This document shows, piece after piece, positions 50,763 to 58,735 of a stretch of DNA of 64,000 bases. The notes beneath the pieces were generated by a model, which did not search any database, was not told where the DNA came from, and saw only the letters and a list, made by a program, of their open reading frames with translations. The stretch covers positions 124,001-188,000 of the forward strand of contig SVKO01000004.1 of NCBI GenBank assembly GCA_015068455.1, in the 5' to 3' direction. The stretch's first letter is position 1, and every line of letters begins with the position of its first letter. The position numbers and the translations under genes were made by a program. This DNA is from Oscillospiraceae bacterium. GTDB taxonomy: Bacteria > Bacillota > Clostridia > Oscillospirales > Oscillospiraceae.

Positions 50763-53700
50763 ATGAAAAAGCGATGGTTATCCTTTCTCCTGGCCCTGGC
50801 GCTGCTGTGCGCATGCCTGCCGCAGCCGATGCACGCCCGCGCCGGGACGGACGTTGAATATGTGCTTGCAGACAGCGTGCAGATCGGCAAAACCTATGTG
50901 GTCGTGGCCGACGGCAGGTTTGCGCTGACCAACCGCCAGGAGGGCCCGGCCCTGCATTCCTATGAAGATGACGCCGAGACGACCCTGGCGTCGGCGCCCG
51001 TACAGGTGGAGGACGGCGTCCTCGCCGGCAACGTCACCACGGATATGCTCTGGACGGTCGAAGAATCCACGGCTCCGGCGGCATATGACGGCATGGAGCA
51101 ATACTTCCTGCGCGATCAGTTCGGCAATTATCTGCGCCGCGGCTCCGGTTCCGGCGGACATGGGGCGCAAATGCTCTCTGAGCCCGGGATGAATGAAAAG
51201 ACCCGCTACTACACCTGGTCGTTCTATCCCTATGGGGACGGCGCCTTCGCCATGTATGTCAACTCGGACAGGGCTTACGGCAGAGACTGTCCGTACTATC
51301 TTTTCGGCAATGAGACAAGCTTCGATTCTCCGAGCAATATCACCCGCACCGCAGACGATCCCTTCGCTTTTGCGGAATGTGACGACTGCTCCAGGATCCA
51401 GCTCTTTGAGGCAGTGGGCTATGAGCCCTGCGCGCATGAATACGAGCAGACGGTGGTTCCGCCCACCTGCACGCAGGCCGGCTGCACCGTCCATACCTGC
51501 GTCAAATGCGGCAGCAGCTTCAGCACCGACTATGTGCAGGAGCTGCACCACGACTGGCCGGATGAGGGAACGGTCACCAAGGCGCCCACGCAGACCGAGC
51601 GCGGCATTCTGACGATTGCCTGTACCCGCTGCGGCGCCCTCAAGGAGCGGCCCCTGGCCGCAGGGACGGAAAAGGCCCATAAGAACGAGATCCTGTTCAT
51701 CTCGGACCTGCACTCGGGCAAAAACGCCGAGAACGGCTACCACAATCTGCGGGCCATGTTCCGCCTGCTCCGGGAGAACGACGATTTCATTCCTGAGGTC
51801 GTCGCCGGCGGCGGCGACTACCTGGAATCGCGCACCTATGATGATGCCGACTGGCCCCACACCTTTGAAGTGCTGCACGACATCATGTACGAAACCTCCC
51901 CCGATACCGTCCAGGTCCTGGCGGCGGGCAATCATGAATGGGAATGGAGCCGGCAGAGCGAGGAAATGCTCGAAATGCTGCTGGGCAGTCCCCGGGTGGG
52001 GCTGAAATATTCCACTGACGATTTTGAGATTTTCCAGATCGGCGCCCATACCAACGATTCTCCCAAGGAGGAGTTCCTGGAAGAGGACATCGAGGCGCTG
52101 CGCGCCTATCTGGAATCTGTGGCCGGCAGCGGGAAGCTGGTTTTCATTCAGGCGCACTGGCCCCTGCATTACGGCTACAACTCCGACCAATGGCGCACCA
52201 CCAAAAATGCGGACGAGATGATCGACCTGCTGAACGAGTATGCCGAGCAGCTGGACATCTGCTTTATCTGGGGCCACAACCACAACGAGGACGCCATGCG
52301 GCACCGGTGCCTGGTCCGCGGCGATGAGATGGAGTACGCCGAGAAAAAAACGAAACAGATTCAGTTCACCTATGTCAATGCCGGCTGCCTCAACGAGCGC
52401 CATGCCAAAGAGGGCGCCGGTCCAGAGGATTCCTACTACGGCCCCGGCTACCTGCTGGAGGCGCGCATCGTCGGGGATCAGCTGATCCTGGACTACGGCC
52501 ACATCACCGGCGCCTGGCCCGATCCCGCCGAGGCAAAGTACGACCACGACGCCGACCTGCTCTATGTCGAGGAAATCCAGGAGGCCAGGCCATCCCACCA
52601 TGAGATCCCGCTGCTGCACCGCGGCGGCTGCGATCATGAATATGCCGAGGCCGTGACGGAACCCACCTGCACGGAGAAGGGGTTCACCACCTATACCTGC
52701 ACCAGGTGCGGCAGCGCTTATACCGGAAACGAGACCGCCCCCCTGGGCCATGATTATGAGGCGGTCACGGCAGAGCCGACCTGCACAACGGGCGGCTACA
52801 CGACACATGTCTGCTCCCGCTGCGGCGACAGCTATGAAGACGGAAAAACCGATCCGCTGGGCCACGATTACAGGGCCGCTGTGACGGAGCCCACGTGCAC
52901 GGAAGCGGGTTTCACCACCTATACATGCTCCAGATGCTCCGACAGCTACAGGGGCAGCAGCGTGGCCGCCCTCGGCCACGCCTGGGACGAGGGCAGAGAC
53001 ACCGTGGAGCCCACCCAGACGGAGCCCGGCGTGCGTACTTACACATGCATCCGCTGCGGTGAAACGAGGACGCAAGCCATTCCCCCGCGGGACCATGAGC
53101 ACGACTACAAGGCTTCCGTCACCGCGCCCACCTGCACACAGAAGGGATATACGACCTATACCTGCGCCTGCGGCAGCAGCTATACCGGCGACGAGGTGGA
53201 TGCGCTGGGGCACGATTTTGTCGATGGCATATGCATCCGCTGCGGAGAGAAGGCGGGCGGGCAGACACCCGAAATCGTCACAGACGCATTGGCCGCGGCG
53301 ATCCTTGCCGCGGAGGCCGTGGAGAAGGAAGCGTACACCGAGGAATCTGTGGCGGCGCTGGAGAAAGCGCTTGCCGCGGCCGGGACGGTCCTGGCCGATC
53401 CGGCGACCCAGGCCGAGGTCGACGCAGCTGCCAAGGCTGTGGAGGATGCCGTTGCCGCCCTGAAGCCCAGGGACGACCCGCCCTTCCGCTTTGACGACGT
53501 CAGAGACGAAACCAAGTTCTACTTTGACCCCGTTTACTGGGCATTTGCAGCCCGGCCGCAGATCACCAAAGGCGTCGACGAGACCCATTTTGGCCCGGAC
53601 GCCGGCTGTACCCGCGGTCAGGTCGTCACCTTCCTGTGGCGCGCCGCCGGATGCCCGGAACCGAAGAACACCGCGCCCGCATTCACGGATCTCGATCCCG

Positions 53701-54035
53701 ACGGCTTTTATGTGAAGGCTGTGGCCTGGGCCGTGGAGAATGAGATCACCAGGGGCACGAGCGACGCGACCTTTGCCCCGGAGGCCACCTGCACCCGCGG
53801 TCAGATCGTCACGTTCCTGTGGCGTGCGAACGGCCGGCCCGAGGCAGACGATCCGGGCAATCCGTTCCAAGACGTCCCCGCTGACCGGTTTTATTCCGAC
53901 GCGGTGCTTTGGGCGGTGGAAAAGGACGTCACCGAAGGCGTTTCCGCGACCGCCTTTGCCCCGGACGATACCTGTTCCAGAGGACAGATCGTGACGTTCC
54001 TGTACCGGACGGAGAAGGCGAAAGGCCGGGAATGA
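50763..54035 (+). CDS. SLH-anchored metallophosphoesterase
   Basis: ATG 50763 (AAGGGGAAG upstream) gives a signal peptide MKKRWLSFLLALALLCACLP. The 1,090-residue product has: a VVADGRFAL-type beta domain (about 30-219), also present twice in the giant hydrolase; a Cys/His ribbon; a calcineurin-like metallophosphoesterase domain (about 306-612) with the full metal-ligand set FISDLHSG (about 313), GGGDYLES (about 350), GNHEW (about 389), QAHWPLHYG (about 463) and GHNHNED (about 504); several further ribbon repeats (about 621-833); a FIVAR-like linker (about 840-904); three SLH repeats (about 910-1090). It should hydrolyse phosphoesters outside the cell, for example from nucleotides, polymers or phosphoproteins. 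The CotH kinase gene lies immediately downstream, so an antagonistic kinase/phosphatase pair is possible but unproven. Confidence 0.88.
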   Translation: MKKRWLSFLLALALLCACLPQPMHARAGTDVEYVLADSVQIGKTYVVVADGRFALTNRQEGPALHSYEDDAETTLASAPVQVEDGVLAGNVTTDMLWTVEESTAPAAYDGMEQYFLRDQFGNYLRRGSGSGGHGAQMLSEPGMNEKTRYYTWSFYPYGDGAFAMYVNSDRAYGRDCPYYLFGNETSFDSPSNITRTADDPFAFAECDDCSRIQLFEAVGYEPCAHEYEQTVVPPTCTQAGCTVHTCVKCGSSFSTDYVQELHHDWPDEGTVTKAPTQTERGILTIACTRCGALKERPLAAGTEKAHKNEILFISDLHSGKNAENGYHNLRAMFRLLRENDDFIPEVVAGGGDYLESRTYDDADWPHTFEVLHDIMYETSPDTVQVLAAGNHEWEWSRQSEEMLEMLLGSPRVGLKYSTDDFEIFQIGAHTNDSPKEEFLEEDIEALRAYLESVAGSGKLVFIQAHWPLHYGYNSDQWRTTKNADEMIDLLNEYAEQLDICFIWGHNHNEDAMRHRCLVRGDEMEYAEKKTKQIQFTYVNAGCLNERHAKEGAGPEDSYYGPGYLLEARIVGDQLILDYGHITGAWPDPAEAKYDHDADLLYVEEIQEARPSHHEIPLLHRGGCDHEYAEAVTEPTCTEKGFTTYTCTRCGSAYTGNETAPLGHDYEAVTAEPTCTTGGYTTHVCSRCGDSYEDGKTDPLGHDYRAAVTEPTCTEAGFTTYTCSRCSDSYRGSSVAALGHAWDEGRDTVEPTQTEPGVRTYTCIRCGETRTQAIPPRDHEHDYKASVTAPTCTQKGYTTYTCACGSSYTGDEVDALGHDFVDGICIRCGEKAGGQTPEIVTDALAAAILAAEAVEKEAYTEESVAALEKALAAAGTVLADPATQAEVDAAAKAVEDAVAALKPRDDPPFRFDDVRDETKFYFDPVYWAFAARPQITKGVDETHFGPDAGCTRGQVVTFLWRAAGCPEPKNTAPAFTDLDPDGFYVKAVAWAVENEITRGTSDATFAPEATCTRGQIVTFLWRANGRPEADDPGNPFQDVPADRFYSDAVLWAVEKDVTEGVSATAFAPDDTCSRGQIVTFLYRTEKAKGRE

Positions 54036-54065
54036 TTGACATTCTTTTTCGTGCGGGATTATACT
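54036..54065 (+). promoter_or_regulatory. Promoter of the second CotH gene
   Basis: TTGACA (54036-54041) and TATACT (54060-54065), spacer 18, beginning at the stop codon of the preceding gene and about 125 bases before ATG 54190. No terminator hairpin separates the two genes. Confidence 0.7.
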
Positions 54066-54189
54066 GCTTTTAGAAATGCGTATCTGCATCGATAAAACGG
54101 AGAAATACATGCCTGCGCGTCTGACGGCCGGGATCATCCTGCCGGGCCGTCATGAAAGCGCAGATCAAATCGAAAGAGGGAAGAGAACC

Positions 54190-57100
54190 ATGAAAAAACG
54201 CGTACTGAGCATTCTGCTTGCGCTGTGCATGCTGATCGGCCTGCTCCCCATGCTGCCTGCGCTCGCAGCGGAGGGCGATCTGCCGGAAAAACTGTACATT
54301 GCGCCGACCGCCGAGGGCAACATTCCGTCGCAGATCGACGTATATCCCGATCCCTCCGGCGGCCAGAACCAGTACCATCTCTATCTGCCCGGCAACGCCG
54401 CAGCGGGCAGCTGCTTCCTCAGCTGGGAGAACGGCCTGAGCGCCTCCATGGGCGGCAGGACCTATGCCAGCGGCGCGCTCCCGATCCCGGCCCCCGGCGA
54501 GACGGAGACGGTCACCTTCACCAAGGGACCGACGACCAAAACCTTCAACATCCTGACCTATCAGGGCTCGGAGGCCGTGCATCCGATCTTCTTCGAACTC
54601 GACGAGAGCCAGGGCACCATCGCCGCGATGCTCGAAAACAAGAACAATACCTGCACAGGATCCGTTGTCATCGACGGCAATAAATACGCCCTGGATACGA
54701 TCAAGGGCAGGGGCAACGCCACCTGGCGGGACGACAAGGAGAAGAAGCCGTTCAATTTCAAGCTGGCTAAGACGGAAAAGAAGCTCCAGCTGCCGTGGAT
54801 CGACTGCGAAAAGACGAGGAAATGGACCCTTCTGTCCAACGTCAACGACCGCACCCTGCTGCGCAACAAGGTCGCCTACGATCTGGCGCACCAGATGGGC
54901 ATCGGCTTCGACAGCGCGGCGGTGGACATCTGGCTGAACGGCGCCTACTGGGGCACCTATCAGCTGACGCCCAAGACCGACGCCTACGTCACCGACGACG
55001 GCTTCCTGCTGGAGGACAACAACATCGTCGATGATGAAGATCCCTCCTTCAACATGGGCAATATGATCATCAACATCAAGGAGATGGGCGACAATCTGAT
55101 CATTGCCGAGGGCGGCGACCCGGACAACCCCAGTTCCCAGAGCATCCAGGCCGTCAAGAGCAAGATCCAGAGCTATTTCCAGGACGTATGGAACGCCCTT
55201 TCCGCCTCCAACGGCGTCAATTCCAAGGGCAAGCACTATTCCGACTACTTCGACGTGGATTCCATGGCGAAATTCTACCTGCTGCATGAATTCATCAAGA
55301 ACCTGGAGGTGGACGGCGGCAGCATCTTCCTGACCCGTGACGGCATGACCGACACCGACAAGCTGATCGCCGGCCCGGCCTGGGACTATGACAACTCCAT
55401 GGGATACAACGGCTCCAACGGCAATATGGCGGCAGGGGGCAGCGGCTGGCCGCGCAACGCGCCTCTGAATTATGCCTCCCTGTCCGTGGGCAACTGGTAC
55501 ATCACCGGCCGAAACCGCGGCAAGCTGTTCGGCACCTTCAGCAAGCATCAGGATTTTCTGGATAAGACTTACGAGGTCTACAATCAGTATTATACCCTCT
55601 TTGACGATGTGCAGCAGAACGTCCGGCGGCAGGCGGCGCTGATCGAGGACTCCGCCGAGATGAACTTTGTCCGCACCGTGAAGGAGGATAAAAACAACTT
55701 CGATTTCCCAAGTCATAACACGAAGTTCGACGAGGGAACACCCTATGAAGTGAACTATAAGGAGGCGCAGGTCTGGTCGGAGTACGTGGACAATCTGGTC
55801 ACCTACACCTCCGGCCGCGCCAAGTGGTTCCACGATCAGATGTACGTGGAGAACACCTGCGAGCACGACTATCAGGCGGACGTGACCGAGCCCACCTGCA
55901 CCACGGACGGCTACACCACCTACACCTGCACCAAGTGCGGCGACAGCTACATTGGCAATGTGATCACGGCTCCCGGCCACAATTTTGAAGACGGCGTGTG
56001 CACCCGCTGCGGCACCCGCGCCATGACGGTGACCTTCTACTGTGGCGAGGGCGCGACCGTCACCGTACACAAGACGCAGGAGAACGACAGCGAAGTTTTT
56101 GAAAATGTTACGGTTGCCTATCCCCGCAGCAGCACCACCGGCGAGATCGACGTCTCCGGAGACGGCCAGGTCAATTTCGTGGTCAACGTTGCCGATGGCT
56201 ACCGGCTGGACACCGTCTCCGCGGATCCTCCCACGAACTACAAGAACCTCAAGGGGCCCGACGAGACCCTGGTGGACAACGGCTACCGCCTGACCAAGGT
56301 GGTCGGCAATGTCAACGTCATCGTTACGACCGAGGAGGTCGGCCCCTGCGAGCATGAGTATAAAGCGGAGGTCACCGCGCCCACCTGCACCGCCCAGGGC
56401 TTCACCACCTATACCTGCACCAAGTGCGGCGACAGCTACGTGGGCGGCTACACCGCGAAGCTCCCGCACAACTATGTGGACGGCGTGTGCGCCGTCTGCG
56501 GAGAAAAGCTGCTGAATGTGACGATCGAGGCGGGCGAGGGCGCGTCCGTGACCGTCCTGGAGACCCAGAAGGCGGACGGCCCGAAGACGGAGAATGCGAC
56601 AAGCGCCAATCCGCGCGACGGCGCCAGCGGCCTGATCGACTGCTCCGGTGAGGGACAGGTCAACTTCATTGTGAATCTGGCCGAGGGTTATTCCCTGGAA
56701 AGCGTCACCGCGGCGCCCGCCGGGTCCTACAAGAATCTTAAGGGCCCCACGGACACCGGCATTGCCAGCGGCTACCGCATCACCAAGGTCACGGGCGACT
56801 TCACCATCACCGTCAAAACCAAAAAGAACGGCGAACCTGCCTGCGAGCACGACTATCAGGCGGTCGTCACCGCGCCAACCTGTATCAACAAGGGTTATAC
56901 CACCTATACCTGCTCGAAATGCGGCGACAGCTACACAGGCAATGAGGTGGATGCGCTGGGGCACGACTACAAGGCGGCTGACCAGCCCGAACCCACCTGC
57001 GCTGGCTTTGTTACCGTCGTTTATACCTGTACCCGGTGCGGCGACAGCTTTACGGAAGAGATCGCGCCAATGCCCCATGACTACAAGGCCGTCGTAACTG

Positions 57101-58206
57101 CGCCAACCTGCACGGACAAGGGCTACACCACCTACACCTGCTCACGCTGCGGCGACAGCTACACCGGCGACGAGGTGGCAGCCCTGCAGCACAACTACGT
57201 GGACGGCGTGTGCACCCGCTGCGGCGCGGTCGATCCGGACTACGTGCCGCCCGCCGACAAGGGCGAGCTTGACAAGGCCATCAAGGACGCTGCCCTCTAT
57301 CCCGAGGACGACTATACGCCCGAGTCCTACGCGTCTTTGACCGCTGCCGTTGCCGCTGCACAGCCCGTCATGGACAAAGAAGACGCCACCCAGGAGGAAG
57401 TCGACGCTGCCGCCCAGGCTGTGAAGGACGCCATAGCGGGTCTGGAAAAGAAGCCCGACGCCCTGGACAAGGGCGCACTGATTGCCGCCATCTCCGCCGC
57501 CGAGGCTCTGAAACCTGAGGAGTACACCGAGAAATCTGCGAAGGATCTGGCCGACGCGATCACAGCCGCCAGGGACGCCCTGTCGAACGCCGCCGATCAG
57601 GATGCCATCGACGCTGCCGTGGCCGCGCTGAAGGGCGTGGTGGACAACTTGGAGAAGAAGCCCACGTTCCTCTTTGATGACGTCAAGGATCCCAACAAGT
57701 TTTACTTCGATCCCGTCTACTGGGCCTACTACGCCGAACCGCAGATCACCAAGGGCACCGACGACACCCACTTCGGCCCCGACAACGCCTGCACCAGAGG
57801 CCATGTGGTGACCTTCCTGTGGCGCGCCGCCGGCGAGCCCGCGCCCAAGAGCACGCAGACCCCGTTCACCGACCTCAAGCCCGGCGCCTTCTATGAGAAG
57901 GCCGTGGCCTGGGCGGTGGAGGAAGGCATCACCAAGGGCCTGAGCGACACCGCCTTCGGCCCGGACGCCACCTGCACGAGAGGCCAGATCGTGACCTTCC
58001 TGTGGCGCTTCAAGGACGAACCTGCGCCCAAGAGCACGCAGACGCCGTTCACGGACGTGAACCCCAACGGCTACTACATGAAGGCCGTGGCCTGGGCCGT
58101 GGAGAACGAGGTCACCAAGGGCCTGAGCGACACCACCTTCGGTCCGGACGCCACCTGCACCAGAGGCCAGGTCGTGACCTTCCTGTTCCGCGCGACAGCG
58201 GAATAA
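54190..58206 (+). CDS. SLH-anchored CotH-family kinase, paralogue 2
   Basis: ATG 54190 follows AGAGGGAAGAGA and gives a signal peptide (MKKRVLSILLALCMLIGLLP). The 1,338-residue product has: an N-terminal beta module like paralogue 1 (YHLYLPGNAAAGSCFLSWEN); a CotH kinase domain (about 132-553) with IKGRGNATWRDDKEKKPFNF, WTLLSNVNDRTLLRNKVAYD, DIWLNGAYWGTYQLTPK and AGPAWDYDNSMGY (about 397), keeping the Asp-x-Asp metal motif; alternating Cys/His ribbons and beta repeats (about 556-1016); two FIVAR-like linkers (about 1019-1157); three SLH repeats (about 1159-1338). Its 3' end is nearly identical in DNA sequence to that of paralogue 1. Unlike paralogue 1 it has no concanavalin-like module. Extracellular phosphotransfer is inferred from the family; the acceptor is unknown. 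Confidence 0.88.
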   Translation: MKKRVLSILLALCMLIGLLPMLPALAAEGDLPEKLYIAPTAEGNIPSQIDVYPDPSGGQNQYHLYLPGNAAAGSCFLSWENGLSASMGGRTYASGALPIPAPGETETVTFTKGPTTKTFNILTYQGSEAVHPIFFELDESQGTIAAMLENKNNTCTGSVVIDGNKYALDTIKGRGNATWRDDKEKKPFNFKLAKTEKKLQLPWIDCEKTRKWTLLSNVNDRTLLRNKVAYDLAHQMGIGFDSAAVDIWLNGAYWGTYQLTPKTDAYVTDDGFLLEDNNIVDDEDPSFNMGNMIINIKEMGDNLIIAEGGDPDNPSSQSIQAVKSKIQSYFQDVWNALSASNGVNSKGKHYSDYFDVDSMAKFYLLHEFIKNLEVDGGSIFLTRDGMTDTDKLIAGPAWDYDNSMGYNGSNGNMAAGGSGWPRNAPLNYASLSVGNWYITGRNRGKLFGTFSKHQDFLDKTYEVYNQYYTLFDDVQQNVRRQAALIEDSAEMNFVRTVKEDKNNFDFPSHNTKFDEGTPYEVNYKEAQVWSEYVDNLVTYTSGRAKWFHDQMYVENTCEHDYQADVTEPTCTTDGYTTYTCTKCGDSYIGNVITAPGHNFEDGVCTRCGTRAMTVTFYCGEGATVTVHKTQENDSEVFENVTVAYPRSSTTGEIDVSGDGQVNFVVNVADGYRLDTVSADPPTNYKNLKGPDETLVDNGYRLTKVVGNVNVIVTTEEVGPCEHEYKAEVTAPTCTAQGFTTYTCTKCGDSYVGGYTAKLPHNYVDGVCAVCGEKLLNVTIEAGEGASVTVLETQKADGPKTENATSANPRDGASGLIDCSGEGQVNFIVNLAEGYSLESVTAAPAGSYKNLKGPTDTGIASGYRITKVTGDFTITVKTKKNGEPACEHDYQAVVTAPTCINKGYTTYTCSKCGDSYTGNEVDALGHDYKAADQPEPTCAGFVTVVYTCTRCGDSFTEEIAPMPHDYKAVVTAPTCTDKGYTTYTCSRCGDSYTGDEVAALQHNYVDGVCTRCGAVDPDYVPPADKGELDKAIKDAALYPEDDYTPESYASLTAAVAAAQPVMDKEDATQEEVDAAAQAVKDAIAGLEKKPDALDKGALIAAISAAEALKPEEYTEKSAKDLADAITAARDALSNAADQDAIDAAVAALKGVVDNLEKKPTFLFDDVKDPNKFYFDPVYWAYYAEPQITKGTDDTHFGPDNACTRGHVVTFLWRAAGEPAPKSTQTPFTDLKPGAFYEKAVAWAVEEGITKGLSDTAFGPDATCTRGQIVTFLWRFKDEPAPKSTQTPFTDVNPNGYYMKAVAWAVENEVTKGLSDTTFGPDATCTRGQVVTFLFRATAE

Positions 58207-58238
58207 GCGAACGCTTCTGAATCCCAAAACAACCGCAG

Positions 58239-58274
58239 AAAAAGCCAGGGCTGCATCCGCAGCCCTGGCTTTTT
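58239..58274 (+). terminator. Intrinsic terminator after the second CotH gene
   Basis: A 16-bp stem AAAAAGCCAGGGCTGC/GCAGCCCTGGCTTTTT around ATCC, 33 bases after the stop. Confidence 0.9.
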
Positions 58275-58307
58275 AGTGGAAGAGGATTGTTATTCTAAAA
58301 CACGGTA

Positions 58308-58336
58308 TTGACTTTTGTGCAGAAACATAGTAGAAT
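58308..58336 (+). promoter_or_regulatory. Candidate promoter with a long 5' leader
   Basis: TTGACT (58308-58313) and TAGAAT (58331-58336), spacer 17. It would give a leader of about 390 bases before the ATG at 58736. The leader is AT-richer than its surroundings and holds an inverted repeat ATTCCAG/CTGGAAT (58599-58626). I recognise no known riboswitch and no ORF with a ribosome site in it. Confidence 0.6.
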
Positions 58337-58735
58337 AAGCCTGCTGTTCGAAGTGGTTAGAATACATTGCGGGGAAACAGGATGTTTTCATCTGATAAAA
58401 GATGGATGAGATCGTTCCCTTGGTTCCGGCGGCAGTGCGGCCGGCCTGCTTCAGGGAATTATTTGGAACAACAGCAATGAATACGCGTCTTAATCACAGT
58501 AGAAGCAATTATCGAAATCTTTGCAAGAGGGGGGTCATACCGGATAAGTCAAATAAAAGCGCATGAAATTTGACGCTGTTTGCATGACGTATTTTCAGCA
58601 TTCCAGACGGAACAGGCGCCCTGGAATACTGTGGTTGCTTTTACGAATCGATTTGTATATCAAACCAATAACGTGTTTTCAAAGAGCACGTACAAAAAAG
58701 AAACCGGCATTTTAAACGATTAAAGGAGAAAACGT

